Below, one piece after another: positions 47,720 through 58,665 of a stretch of 64,000 bases of DNA (positions are counted from its first letter, which is position 1; each line of letters starts with the position of its first letter). This DNA comes from Schizophyllum amplum (Eukaryota > Basidiomycota > Agaricomycetes > Agaricales > Schizophyllaceae), in the NCBI GenBank assembly GCA_007026445.1, contig VDMD01000079.1, forward strand, positions 1 through 64,000. The letters are read 5' to 3'. The translations under genes and the position numbers were made by a program. Below the pieces are notes generated by a model that had not been told where the DNA came from, searched no databases, and saw only the letters and a program-made list of their open reading frames with translations.

Positions 47720-49313
47720 ATGTCCAAAGCAGCGCGCTTGCCCATCATAGACATATCCCCCTGGCTCAGCGATGACCCCTCGAACGCAGAGGCGCGTACT
47801 GCCGTCTCCGCCGCCCTGCACTCAGCTTGCGTGAACTACGGCTTCTTCTATCTCGACATCTCATCGTATGCCGATCCGGCTGAGCCAGAAGAGCTCACTA
47901 CGCTCGCGCGTAAGTTCTTCGACCTCCCACAGGAGGAGAAGGAGAAGATAGCGCTCAGAAATGAGGACAATGCGAGAGGTAAGCGCGGAACGAGATGCTT
48001 TTGCGCGGGAGTCATCAATGTTTACGCCAGGATATGCGCGCCTCAAAGAGAACGTGACCAACGGCAAGGCAGACAACCATGAGGGGATCGATTTTTACAA
48101 GCCTGTGGACAATCCCGACAAGACAAAACCTCTTTGGGGCACGAATCAGTGGCCCTCGGTCCCGGGCTTCAAGGAGAAGTACGAGGCTTGGGTAGAGAAG
48201 ATGAAGGCCTTGGGAATGATCACCATGCATGCGTGAGTTGCGTTTCTCGTTCTCGAAGGACGTATTGACACTTCGAGCTAGCATGGCCGTCGGTCTGGGA
48301 ATGACCGAGAAGGAATGGCAGGACTTGCGTTCCCAGGTCGACGACAGCTTTTGGGTAATGCGCACAATTGGTATGCATAATAACCATCTCATTCTTCGGC
48401 CCTTGTACGCGCTTACACGCCTCCAGGGTACCCACCTCTACCGAATAACCATGATGGGTTTTCGTGCGGCGCTCACAAGTAAGAATTTATTGTCTCGCTG
48501 GTATGTTTGTGAACTAATTCTAGCGACGCTCTACAAGGGACTATGGCTGCCTCACGTAAGTGTACACATACAGAGAATATTCCTGTGATTCTTTCTCATC
48601 CCATTCTAGCTTCCTCTATACCGACCCTACGAAGAAAGCACTACAGGTCTTCATGGCGGGCGCGAAGCCTGAAGGCCTGCAGCTGGACGAGGACCTGCCC
48701 GTAGAGCAGGACAAGGATGGCTTCTGGATCAACGCGGATCCCGTCCCTGGCTGCGTTGTCTGCAACATCGGTGAAAGTATGCAATCTAAGTCACGGGACC
48801 CTGGTATATTCAGGAGCCTGCGTTCCGCGCTGACATTCCCCATTCAGTGTGGGATATATGGACAAACGGCCTATATCGCGCAACGCTGCACCGTGTCGTG
48901 CACAGGGGAACTAACTACCGGTGCGTTTTTTGTGTCTGCTGTGTGCGTCTTTGAGCCAGGCTTACCTGTTAACAGGGTCTCGTGAGTTCAGATTCCTCTC
49001 TCCCCCGTCCCTCGCAGCTTCTTGATGCGCCCAAACTCAGGATTCCCTTCTTCTTCGAGCCCAATTTTACCGCGCATGTTCGCCCACTGGACGCTGCTTT
49101 GCGTATACAGAAGGTACGTATTGCTGCTATTCTTCGCCGTGTTATACTTGTTTGTGACGCGCTTTTCCTTTCTTTGTTGTGCTTTGTATACGAAGCTGAC
49201 ACCACAAGCAGTCGGGCAAGGATCACGGCGGAGGGACAGGGACGGACAAGAAACCAGTTGTGTACGGCGACTTTTTGCTGGCGAAGGTTGGCAACAACTT
49301 CGACAAGTACTAG
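47720..49313 (+). CDS. Isopenicillin N synthase-like 2OG-Fe(II) oxygenase
   Basis: Starts MSKAARLPIIDISPWLSD, the usual DIOX_N opening, and continues (ACVNYGFFYLDISSYADP, ARKFFDLPQEEKEKIAL). Joining exons around 48470-48540 gives GFSCGAHKDYGCLTFLYTD, with the first His-x-Asp iron ligand pair; the acceptor that gives this is the AAG at 48537. The second ligand is in TLHRVVHRGTNYR, with the Arg that holds 2-oxoglutarate. The C-terminal strand reads PFFFEPNFTAHVRPLD. Enzymes of this class hydroxylate, desaturate or cyclise small molecules using Fe(II), 2OG and O2; the substrate is unknown. At least six short introns. No signal peptide. Confidence 0.85.
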
Positions 49314-49594
49314 TTGAAGCTGTGTGAAGCAACACCACGGGCTACTCAAGTATCACAAACTACTTAAGAATATCTGTATTATGTAGTGTTCAAGGTGTAC
49401 GAGCTGAATTATCACAAAGGCGCAATTAACGGATGACGTGAGTGTGCGTGTTATTACAATTCCAGGATACAATGTGGTGATCGATGAGAGGGGAGCGGTG
49501 CGCGCTATACTACAGCGGGTGCTTCTTGGGTTAGTTCCCACATGATAGATACAGCCGAATGTCCTCCAATTTCCGTCTGAAGCCGCTCAGCCGC

Positions 49595-50224
49595 TCACTT
49601 GACAGGTATAACGGTACTGCCGCGGTCTTCCGCCTTGGGCACAGTGACCGTCAGGATACCGTCGTTCAGCTTCGCGGTGACCTTGCCCGCGTCCACCGGC
49701 CGCGGCAGCCACACCGTCCGCGTAAAGTTGCCGATGACGGAGCGCTCCGTCGACAGTTGGTTGGGCGTATCTTCCGCCTTCGTCAACGCCGTTGTGTCTG
49801 GGGCACCTACACTCCAGTCAGTCTTCAAGGCCCCCGCACCGCAATTCCGAGCAAACTCACCTTCCGTACCCGTGCTACCGGAGGTAGGCGCATTGCTTGC
49901 CGTTGCATTCTGGGTACTCCCTGCCGGCGCAGATTCCGGGCCCCTCCTTGAGCCGAAGCGACCCTCAATGGTGAGGCTGCGCCCGCCGTCGCCGATGCGA
50001 ATCTCGAGCGCGTCGCGCTTGACGCCTGGAACCTCCGCCTCGACGATGTACTTGTTGCCGTCCTCGCTCACGTCCACCGCCGGGCGCGTGTTTTGAAAGA
50101 ACGGGTCGTCGAACATGGTGCGCCCGCGGAAGGCGGGGTGGGCGTAGCCTGGCGCGCGGAGGAGCGGTTCGTCAAGCATGCGGAAGAGCGGGCGGAACTC
50201 GTTGAAAATGCGTGAGATGGACAT
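49595..50224 (-). CDS. Hsp20/alpha-crystallin small heat-shock protein
   Basis: Starts MSISRIFNEFRPLFRMLDEP. The alpha-crystallin domain begins at TRPAVDVSEDGNKYIVEAEVPGVKRDALEI and ends LNDGILTVTVPKAEDRGSTVIPV, with the classical A-x-x-x-(G)-(V/L)-L-type motif near the end (AKLNDGILTVTVPK). In the middle a Ser/Thr/Gly-rich loop contains a 54-nt stretch with a GTGAGT donor, branch-like CTGAC and TAG acceptor (about 49859-49806) that is a multiple of three. So the gene makes either 209 residues (unspliced) or 191 (spliced). It is an ATP-independent holdase that binds unfolding proteins. Heat-shock elements and a TATA box lie upstream. Confidence 0.93.
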   Translation of the reverse strand: MSISRIFNEFRPLFRMLDEPLLRAPGYAHPAFRGRTMFDDPFFQNTRPAVDVSEDGNKYIVEAEVPGVKRDALEIRIGDGGRSLTIEGRFGSRRGPESAPAGSTQNATASNAPTSGSTGTEGEFARNCGAGALKTDWSVGAPDTTALTKAEDTPNQLSTERSVIGNFTRTVWLPRPVDAGKVTAKLNDGILTVTVPKAEDRGSTVIPVK

Positions 50225-50307
50225 GTTGTAGAGAGGAGCTGGTAGGCAGATAGCTCGGGAGAGATGTTTGCTTCGAAGGTTGGGGTGGGGGACTCGAGAG
50301 CGTCGCC

Positions 50308-50314
50308 TTATATA
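50308..50314 (-). promoter_or_regulatory. TATA box of Hsp20
   Basis: TATATAA on the minus strand, 84 nt before the Hsp20 ATG, in line with a strongly inducible promoter. Confidence 0.65.
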
Positions 50315-50332
50315 GGGATGCTGAGTTATTGA

Positions 50333-50351
50333 TTCTCAGAACGTTCGCGAA
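50333..50351 (-). promoter_or_regulatory. Heat-shock element, proximal
   Basis: Contains GAACGTTCGCGAA, a perfect GAAnnTTCnnGAA array of three units, preceded by a further TTC at a 3-base spacing. This is the binding site of trimeric Hsf1. It lies just upstream of the Hsp20 TATA box. Confidence 0.8.
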
Positions 50352-50489
50352 TGAGGAGGTGTCAGTGTTAACGACACGGCAGTCGACATCACGAAGAGCA
50401 TCCGGCCGTCATGTCAGAGCCAGAAGAATTGACATGAGCCGAGAGTCTAGTCACAGCTAGCGCTCATGGATGGATCAGGTGATGGTAGA

Positions 50490-50526
50490 GAATGTTCAAG
50501 TTCAACACGACCGGAAAGTTCCGGAA
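50490..50526 (-). promoter_or_regulatory. Heat-shock elements, distal cluster
   Basis: Contains GAATGTTC with a second TTC 3 bases on (50490-50503) and the perfect array GAAAGTTCCGGAA (50514-50526). Together with the proximal element this makes three HSF1-type sites within 200 bp upstream of Hsp20. The stretch is far from the SGF29 3' end, so assignment to Hsp20 is natural. Confidence 0.7.
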
Positions 50527-50989
50527 AACTCCGAAAAGCAAACCGTGGCATACAGTGTAATAATGATACAGTCACGTGCGAATATGAGTCTTGTGTGTTT
50601 TGAGTCCGCCATTCCATGCTCCAATATTTCACAGACTGAGCCAGTGCACAATCAGATAGCCGGTCATCGAGCCCAAGTAGAGCCCGAGTCATCGAAAGTA
50701 CCTCAGCTACAGTAGGCCTCTCTATCCTTGAATCCTCCGCTTATCTAGCGAAAAGGCCCGCGCAGCTATAGAGAATAGTTCATCGTGTTACAAGATGATA
50801 CGCGTGTGTGATACAGCCGCAGGGCGGACCCTACAAGAATAAGCAGGAATAAAACAAAAATGCTACAATAAAGTAATAGTGTGTAACGTATCTCATGCGT
50901 CGTCAACAGATGTCCTCATCCCCGCCTATATACCCTATAGACATTAACGGGGAGAAACCTCCCCGGCCATACCATAGTAAGCTTGCCAG
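50527..50989. other. Intergenic region, nothing recognised
   Basis: Upstream of the Hsp20 heat-shock cluster and downstream of the SGF29 stop, both genes on the minus strand. No gene seen. Confidence 0.5.
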
Positions 50990-52319
50990 TTACACCATAG
51001 GCCACTCAACCACTACATGCGCAGGCACAATGTGCTCTTGGTTCTCGTCGTCATCGAACTTGAGTTTATACGACGGGACGCCGATCCTCTGGGAGACACA
51101 AGAGGGCTGTTCTGTCAACGTGCGCCAAGAAGGAAGACTGAACGCACCTTCTCTCGAGCGAGGTCTTTGGGAGACGCCACGACCTCTGCGCGATAGAAGC
51201 AACTGGTATCGGGGTACAGAGCGAGGACGGCGGAACCCTGCGTGAATTCTGGATATGCGTTCAAGTGCGAGGCGCTTGCTGGGGGCGCGTCGGCGTCCGG
51301 TAATGGGATTATGCCTCTTAAGGTGGTATTGTACTCGCTGTAAGATCTGGAGATCAGCTGAACGTCTGACGATGGCGCGAGAAAAAATAACTTGCACTGC
51401 AGGACCGGCTTCTGATGGCTCAGCATCCCTCACGATGTATCTGAAGTGCCATGTAGCCTGGGATCTGAAGCGCTGAGAGTGGCGCACCTGTTCTTGTCGG
51501 CGTTGATGGATTTGACAACGATGGCCATGATCCAGGCGTTGTCTTCGTCCGTCGCCGAGCCGCCAGCCTTGTTCTGAGGCGGATGGAAGGCAACCCGACG
51601 GCCTTCTTGCAAAGGGAGCTGTTTTGCGAGTGCCTCACGTCGTAGCTTCGGGTCTCGAGAAAAGGGTATCATAGGCGCTGGACTTCGCGCAGGAAGCGTG
51701 ATAGAGACTCCCCGGGAGGTTGCTGGTGCCGATGCAGCGCCACCGTTGGCTGTTACCACGGGTGAATCTCCTCGTGCGCGCTTGTGCGTTCGCTTGTCCT
51801 GCGAGCCCGCACGCTTCGGGGGCGCCTTGTCCACTATTCGGCCGTCTCGAGGAGGTGGAAGGGCCTCGGAATGCTTTCGGAGGGCCATGATGACGCCGAG
51901 GCGCTCAATCGTGTCGTCTATAGCCCTATGACGCATGAGCTTTTAGAAGGAATGAAGGGCAGATGAGAAGTCGAACATACTTTACTTCACGATCTGAAGT
52001 TTGGCGTATCTCGTTTAGAGCAGACATGAGCTTCTTAGCTGTCCTCTTGAGTCCTTCGTAGCCATCAACAGGAAGTACATCGTCTTCGGGCCATACAGCT
52101 ATCAGACGATTTGCTCGTCCTATGGTCTCCTTCGTCTGAGAAGTAGCGTATACGTCGTTTAAAGAGCCTATTGAAGATGCTGCATGAGACCAACATTGCA
52201 CCTCTACCAAAGAGTAGACGTGGGAAAGCGTGAGCGGAGGTCGTCATGGTCAAGGAGAACACCGCCGGCTGACCTTCCGACGAGGCAGGTCGATTACCAG
52301 GAGTTCTTCTTCGATCCAT
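50990..52319 (-). CDS. SGF29: SAGA-complex subunit Sgf29 (tandem Tudor)
   Basis: Starts at the ATG 52319 (MDRRRTPGNRPASSE), joined by a short intron to EVQCWSHAASSIGSLNDVY. The N-terminal helical part (TIGRANRLIAVWP, GYEGLKRTAKKLMSALNEI) mediates complex assembly. A basic disordered linker (KRAGSQDKRTHKRARG) leads to tandem Tudor domains: EGRRVAFHPPQ, NAWIMAIVVKSINADKN-RYIVRDAEP, TLRGIIPLPDADAPP, GSAVLALYPDTSCFYRAEVVA, YKLKFDDDENQ. The double Tudor reads H3K4me2/3 and links SAGA/ADA acetylation to active promoters. Several 50-60 nt introns. It ends IVPAHVVVEWPMV at 50990. Aromatic cage residues in YPDTSCFY are present. Confidence 0.9.
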
Positions 52320-53140
52320 GTAGTAGGATCGCTGATGGTGTGCAGAGCAGCAGTCTGGCCGCAAGCAGCGAAGAGAACAAAGGGAAAGGAAGTTCGGACT
52401 TCGAGAACGAATGACACCACGTGTTTGGGCGGGGATTCCTGCGGCAAGTGCCGTGAAAAGGGCATTGCTGCCCAGATAGGAGGTAGGTGGCGCTCTTCAA
52501 CCACCATCATTCTCACGCGGCCCACGGGACTTCAGTGACCTCAAACTTAAGGTGGGTGACCTTGTCGTCTTCCGGACAAGGCAGTCAGCATAATACGCGG
52601 CGACCCGCCAGAGGAGGCCTGAAGTCTTAGACATTCAAAAATGTATTCCGGCACACGTCGTTCTCACTACTATTCGGGTACAATGACCGGAGTGAAACTG
52701 CGGCCGCATTTTGGCACTGGCATCTCCGTCCGCTCGCTTGACGCCTGGAAGGTCATCCCGAGAGGACAGTTTCCGCTGGATGCCAGCTGGCACTAAACGG
52801 AACCCTCCGGTGTGTACGGATCTGCCTCAGTACTTACATTTGAGCCTTTGATCCAGATCAACGGAGGACGGTGGCCAGGCAATTCATGCAAGCGTCAGAA
52901 AGATGCGGAAGGGTGCGGCTGGTCGGGACGCTGTATCACGTCCCTCGTCACGTCGGGACACAAATAAAGATCTGCGAAGACTGGCCGCAGTTCGGGTTTG
53001 ACGCCCGTCGCGGGCGCCTGTGCGGGTCTCGATCTGAACTGCTAGACACGCATAGGCGCCTGTGTCGCGCCGCAACAACAGGTGTGAGGGTGGGGCAACA
53101 CCCTTTGCTGCGCGGCGTCCTCGACATCGTCGCGACCAGG
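52320..53140. other. Intergenic region between divergent genes
   Basis: Promoters of SGF29 (-) and GH128 (+). No gene seen in about 800 bases. A GC-rich repeat-like patch with CGCGGGCGCC occurs near 53009. Confidence 0.5.
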
Positions 53141-53148
53141 TATATAAG
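53141..53148 (+). promoter_or_regulatory. TATA box of GH128 gene
   Basis: TATATAAG, 87 nt before the ATG at 53228. Confidence 0.7.
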
Positions 53149-53227
53149 GTCTCCTTCTTTGGGGCCAGACCTTCATTCCGCCCTTCCGTCCCTCGCTTGT
53201 TTTTATTGTTCATTGACGTTGTCCGAT

Positions 53228-54391
53228 ATGTACGCTTCGCTCGCTCTCATCGCTCTTTCCGCCACCGCTGTCCAGGCGGGCAAGCGTGGTCTCGCATGGC
53301 CTTACTGTACGTCCCCCTGGCCGCCGGCACGCGCAACTACTGACCAAATCCCACAGACAACGGCGCCCTGTACGCATCTCACCGTTCAACATTTTGACTT
53401 CCTGCTGACTGTATTGTGATCAGGGACCCGGGTGTGTTTAACAACGGCGACGGCTCCGTCGTTGCGATGTATGTCCCTTGATAAAATCAATCATATCGGT
53501 CACTGACCCGCTATCGCTCCTCTAGCTACGATTGGGAGACCTACGCACCGCCCTCCACCAACGGTGCAGGTGGACTCGGCTTCATCGGCATGCAGCGCTG
53601 CACGGACTGCGACTCCAGCCCCATTGGCGAGCTCGCAGCCCGTCAAGCTGCCCAGGGTTGGGCCAGTACGTACCACAGCGCGCAACTCACGGTCAGCACT
53701 GACAGACCTTTCCAGCCGTGTTCACGCTGAACGAGCCCGACCTCAACGGCATCGGCGCGGCTGACGCCGCGAGCTGGTACCAGGCGCACATCAACCCTTT
53801 GTCGATTAAGAAGGCGTTCCCTGCTGTGACGTCGAGCTCGTCCGACGGTCAGGGCCTTAGCTGGCTCGACAGCTTCCTCTCATCGTGCGGTGGCAACTGC
53901 TACGCTGATTACATCAACCTGGTTGGTCCAAGTTCGTATGAAATGTCTTCAATGCTGATCGTACTCCTTTCAAGCACTGGTACGGCACCGACTTCGATGC
54001 CTTCGTCGCCCACGTCGAGGAGGCTCACTCCCGTTTCTCGGTACGTTGCGTCAACTATCAACTTGTATTTGTAACCTAACAACTCCTTAGACCTACGACG
54101 TCGTCATCACCGAGTTCGCCCTCACGGCCCCGGCCGGCGCGGCGGACCAGTAAGCCCATGTCTCTATCATATCTGTCTCGTGCTCATGTATCGCGCAGGG
54201 TGGCATTTTATCAGAAGGCCTTTGACTGGCTTGACCAGCAGGACTACGTCACGTTGTACTTCCCCTTCGTCGCGTCCTCGCCGTCGCTCTTCTCCGCCAA
54301 CGATGCTGCTGGAGCAGGCTACGTCGGTACCGGCTCCTGCCTCTTCAAGGACGACGGGACTCCCTCCGACGTCGGCAACCTCATGTTTTAA
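53228..54391 (+). CDS. GH128-like secreted beta-1,3-glucanase
   Basis: Signal peptide MYASLALIALSATAVQAGKRG. Several short exons give WETYAPPSTNGAGGLGFIGMQRCTDCD, FTLNEPDLNGIGAADAASWY with the acid/base Glu in NEPD, LSWLDSFLSSCGGNCYADYINLHWYGTDFDAFV, and ITEFALTAPAG with the second Glu (ITEFA). These are the marks of the Asl1-like TIM-barrel family (GH128), which cleaves beta-1,3-glucan. It ends DDGTPSDVGNLMF, and cysteines occur in pairs (CTDC, CGGNC), as in secreted members. Likely used to remodel the fungal wall or to attack other walls. The first intron splits the signal region and the mature N-terminus. No CBM is seen. Confidence 0.9.
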
Positions 54392-54535
54392 ATTATTTGG
54401 GCGCAGTAATTTATAGGGTGTAGCTTACTTACTCAGTATTATTTCATCAACGGAACTGCCGTGAAAAACAAAATCGAAGGACAGGCAGTTGTTTGGAATC
54501 TGCGGACTTATTTGACTGTCAGACGGGGACTCTTA
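54392..54535. other. 3' flank of GH128 gene
   Basis: Short region before the inverted-repeat element, no gene. Confidence 0.4.
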
Positions 54536-54955
54536 GAGCCTGTTCAGCTGCGCCGCCAACCCGAGGTTGAGCTCGAGTCTGAGTTGAGTTTGAGGTGAGT
54601 CTCGCTGGGTTTCCTGTTTGGGCTCGTCGGACCGTTGTCTGCCGAATCGGCAACTGCCGCTCGCGTGTCAATAGATATGCTTTCCTCTCAGTGTAGAGCA
54701 CATTTTACAGCACAGAAGCAGCCTCTATTGGTGTGCACACTGCCTGAGTCGCATATGTCGAGGTCTGGAATTTCTTCACTACTACAGAATCGCAGGATCT
54801 TCTAAAAGGTGTAAACCAAGGTAATCGCGGGGATTCCCGCGGGCACGCGGACCGACATATCCGACCAGCCCAAACAGGAAACTCAGCAAGACTCAGCTCG
54901 AACTCAACTCAAACTCGAGCTCAACCTCGGGTTGGCGGCGCAGCTGAACAGGCTC
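54536..54955. mobile_element. PIF/Harbinger-like MITE, ~100-bp terminal inverted repeats
   Basis: The left end GAGCCTGTTCAGCTGCGCC runs for 43 bases identical to the reverse complement of the right end, then ~55 more with about six mismatches (to the CCTGTTTGGGCT block). TTA stands on both sides (54533-54535 and 54956-54958), the 3-bp target duplication of PIF/Harbinger elements, whose plant Tourist relatives also start with G-rich GNGCCTGTT ends. The internal 200 bp has no transposase. Non-autonomous status and superfamily are inferred from ends and duplication. Confidence 0.8.
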
Positions 54956-55439
54956 TTAAGTAAGACGTGAGTACTTACGTCAGTACTGAAGTACTGAAGC
55001 AGGAAGTCGGCTTCTGCACTACTACTTCCTTCAGCGAAGCATCATCCGAATAGCAAACCTGTCGCCCGTCCTTGTTTCCGGAATCACGCAGCCTGCTACC
55101 CCGCGGCGGTTGGACCATGCATGGTCCTTGCTACAGAGCGCTCTTGGTCGGGACATGACATTAATCGACGTGACAATGATAGGTACGGTAGACATACGGT
55201 CGATTAGCGATGGCACAGGACGACGACATCGGCGAGGACCAAATGTAAGTTAGTGAATGGAGACTCGAGTCCTGCGGCGTCCACACCGAGGCTGATAAGT
55301 AGGTGATCAATAAAGTATAGTCTATACGAGGACGGGCAACTAAGGGTGCCATGCGATTATGCGGTATGCAGATGAGGATACGGAAGGGAAGGATACGAAA
55401 GGGAACGCGTTAGGAAGCCTATAGTCCGTAGGGCCGATA
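54956..55439. other. Intergenic region, nothing recognised
   Basis: Contains the 3' flank of the minus-strand gene beginning at 55440. ACGTGAGTACTTACGTCAGTACTGAAGTACTG (54966-54997) is a run of near-palindromic short motifs. No gene seen. Confidence 0.45.
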
Positions 55440-56538
55440 TTATGAGGCAGAGTTCATTGTCTTCCTCCTCTTTGACCGAGTCGCTGGTCGATACTGATAC
55501 TCCTCATCGTCGTCGTCAAGATCTGTATCGACATTCTCCGTCTCGCCGGATGCAGGCGCAGATTGCTCCCGCACTTGTTTGCGCAAGACGCGCATGTGCG
55601 TAATCAACGCCTTGTGGAACGCGTTCTATAGGGAGCGGTCAGCAGACAAAGCACACGACTGGGAAGAGTCTGACCTTCATAGGAGCCGGTATGCCAGGGT
55701 CGTGTCCAGCGTCCCAAGCTCTCTTGAGCGCTTTATGCTGGAACACAGGTCAGAAGATGAGCGAGGCTGTAAGGCTTTACGACTGACATTCCTCTCTTCG
55801 GCTCTCAACAGGTCGCTCAGGTTCTTCACCCACTTCTCGAGAGAGGACTCCTCAGGACCCTTGACTGCCTCAACCTTCACTGGCTTGTCGTCATTCCCCT
55901 CCATTTTGTCGTCTTCATCAGAGTCCGGCACGGCGTAGGACACGACAGCTTTAGCAGCCGACCGCCGTGGGCGCTTGAGAGTGGGTTTCTGACGCGGTAC
56001 GGGGGCGCTCTGTCGACGAGACGAAGTGCGAGAGCTGCTGGAAGACTTGGCGGTACTCTTGGAGTCAGTCGCCAAATAGTCGTCCGCCGAGTGATAAAAC
56101 TCGGCGCCCTTCTCGATCTCGTTGAACATGTAACAATGCTAAAGGCACCTGAATCAGTTTGGAAAAACACGTAGATCAAATATACGCACAGGTGCCCTGC
56201 CGAGGCGAGCCAGCATCTGGAAGTGCTCAAAGGTAATCGGGACCCGATCTGGAAGCACTCTCTTTGCCGGCGCAGTCAACATATCCATGCCAGGCAGCAT
56301 CGCGCTAATGGCCTAGATTTCGGCTAAGTTCACTGCCTGAAGATGGAATACCGCAGGCACTTACATGAGAGTGGCCGTTCAAGATAGCGTGTGTGAGACA
56401 AATTGCAGCGGCACCGCTCCTGTAGCCGAAGGTAGTTTTGACCCATTCAGGGACCTGATAGACGAGTCAACCAAGCAAGCCGAGACGAAAGCGCAGTATA
56501 CCCACGCTCTGCCGACCGTACGAAAGCATGGAACCCAT
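55440..56538 (-). CDS. Conserved-looking nuclear-type protein, family not recognised
   Basis: I do not recognise the family. Start at 56538 (MGSMLSYGRQS) joined to VPEWVKTTFGYRSGAAAICLTH, then AILNGHSHAISAMLPGMDML, TAPAKRVLPDRVPITFEHF and QMLARLGRAP, then MFNEIEKGAEFYHSADDYLATDSK. The second half is Ser/Arg/Lys-rich with basic nuclear-import-type clusters (RQKPTLKRPRRSAAK), a helical LEKWVKNLSDLLRAEER, and the end DDDEEYQYRPATRSKRRKTM. Several short introns with consistent frames support it. The folded first half with the GYRSGAAAICLTHAILNGHSH block looks well ordered. No catalytic or membrane motif is seen. The start could be the second ATG a few codons on. Confidence 0.6.
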
Positions 56539-56596
56539 GTCATCGCCATAGGTTAGGAGCGAGCGACGCCGTGAACGATTGGCGGGGGACAGCTCG

Positions 56597-58665
56597 TCAC
56601 AGCGGATCGCTGAGGTGAGGTTCGACTGTGTGATGCGTCCCTAAGGAGCACGGATGAGCTTCAAGATTCATCGGACGGGGAACAAGGCGTACCAGAGTGG
56701 CCGCGTCTCTGGACTCGTCGACGCCCATCGCATTTGTCTCTTCGACTTCAACGATCTGCATATCCTTGCCCCTGATAAGCGGTGGTCGTTCCGTCCAGAG
56801 ATCGGGGCAAAGGCGCGCCCTGTACTTTCGGCGGCCTTCTTCATCGTCGGCTGCAGGCAAATCGTCTAGCGTTATCTTCAGGCTATGCGTGGTCAACACG
56901 ACAGTCTTCCCCACGTGTTCGTACACTTCCGACAATTTCCTCAAAAGAGCCCCCTGAATATATGCATGAGAACGCAACAAGCCACGGACAAGAATATGAT
57001 AGTGGCTCACATTACATCCCATCAATACACAATTTCTTGCCACGTCATTCAGAAACTCCTCCAGCTCCGAGGCGTTCATGCCCTTCTTGCCATTGTCCAT
57101 GATCACCTCCTTCTCCGCATAGCTCACCGCACAACGGAACTTGTCCATGAAGGGGTTGACCATGACCCTAAGCAGATCAATGGTGGTCAAGGCCTGCAAG
57201 CCGAGCTCCCGTAGCCGCTCCGCTATCCCGTCGTGCTCTGATGTGTCCGCTTCGAGTTGAAGGAAGGCAGCAAGGTGCATGACGTGCAGGACTTTACGGT
57301 CCTCGGAGGGGAAGTCCACAAACAGTCGCTTGATCACCGCCAGCGTCGTCGCATACGTGACGGAGCGTGTACGAGAAAATGACTGCATATATGCGCGTGA
57401 GATCGAGAAGACGCTCGAAAGCATCCGGCCACTCACCGTGATAAGATCAGCGACCAGGGTTGACAGCTCGAACCGCAGATGACCCAGCTTGCCAAGCCGC
57501 CGGAGCGCCTGATATGCATTGTCGTTTGTCTGACATTCCATGCACACCTCCGCAGCCACCGTCCGGCTAAGAAACATCCTGTCAAAGGGTCGCATTAGTG
57601 CATGAAGAGCACAGGCACAACGCACGTACCGGTCGTCGAGGCGGCATAGCTCCTGTACGTTGCTGCATATACGTTCCACCACCTCAAAGCCCGGGTCTCC
57701 ATGTTTCTCAAACATACGGCGGAAGACAAAGTCCCGATACTGTGCTGTCGTCAGATGGGTCCCGATAGAAGTGCTTCTGCGCCACACACCTTCGGATTCA
57801 TCCTGAATCCGTTCGCCTCGGCGTAAGGAAGCAGGCGGGGCTCGATGGACAACGCAAGGGGGAAATTGGCCATGAGAGGATCCTAGACAACAATGAAAGT
57901 GGGTATATGCTGGTTTAAGATAGTATAAAAGGGCCATACCTTGCTACAGAAGGGAATGAACTGCAAATTTCGATCAGAGGGGCGGAGGGGAGAGGGAGCA
58001 GTCGACGTACGTTGTAGATCTCCACGATCTCACGTATGGTCTCCCAAGAGACATGTCGTGCGGCGGAAGGGAGCTTGCTATCGAAGATAAACGACGAGAA
58101 TAGTGATCCATCGTCTTCGCCCTGCGTGGGGGGACATGTTGTCAGTGGCGCAGACGCAGGATGTGGAGGGTGGCGCACCTTGCCGCGGGGGATGTCACCG
58201 TACTTGTCGGTCGCAAGCTTCATGAAGTGTACAAATACAGGTAGCTGGAGGCCTCTGACCCATTCGGTCTTGACGAAATGGGTCTGCGTGTAGAAGTAAT
58301 GATGTATGGCGACCTGGACGATGTAGCGTGATACGTGAGCCAGTCCGAATAGCACCTGTCTGTCGATCAGCACCACGGATTATGTAGGCAAATATGCTAC
58401 GCACGTCCAGAACACGTTCCGTGAGCAGCCTCCCTCTTCCCAGCGCGTGGAACAACGCCTCCTGTGGTCCGTGGCGGGCTATGAAGTAATTTGCGCGCAC
58501 GTAGGGATCCGTGGAGAGCGCATGGTACCGCCTGGAGGTGACCGAAAAGCCTGCGGGCTCCTCCAGCCCGTAAAATATGAGCTGCACGACCTCGTCTGAA
58601 AATCGCGTGAGTCCCACTGCAGCACGGCAGCGAAATCAGCGCGTCTCACCGGAGAGGCTGTCCAT
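56597..58665 (-). CDS. F-box protein (second agaricomycete type)
   Basis: MDSLSVGLTRFSDEVVQLIFYGLEEP carries the F-box, joined to FSVTSRRYHALSTDPYVRANY (the usual follow-on in this family). Later blocks are VKTEWVRGLQLPVFVHFMKLATDKYGD, ETIREIVEIYN, DPLMANFPLALSIEPRLLPYAEANGFR and YRDFVFRRMFEKHGDPGFEVVERI. The GTG at 58617 cannot be a start; my reading starts at the ATG 58665 and splices out a 33-nt intron (58617-58649), which is very short, so the N-terminus is less sure. The central and C-terminal regions are helical without a known fold. It would bind Skp1 in an SCF ligase. It ends at 56597, just upstream of the unrecognised gene on the same strand. Confidence 0.75.
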
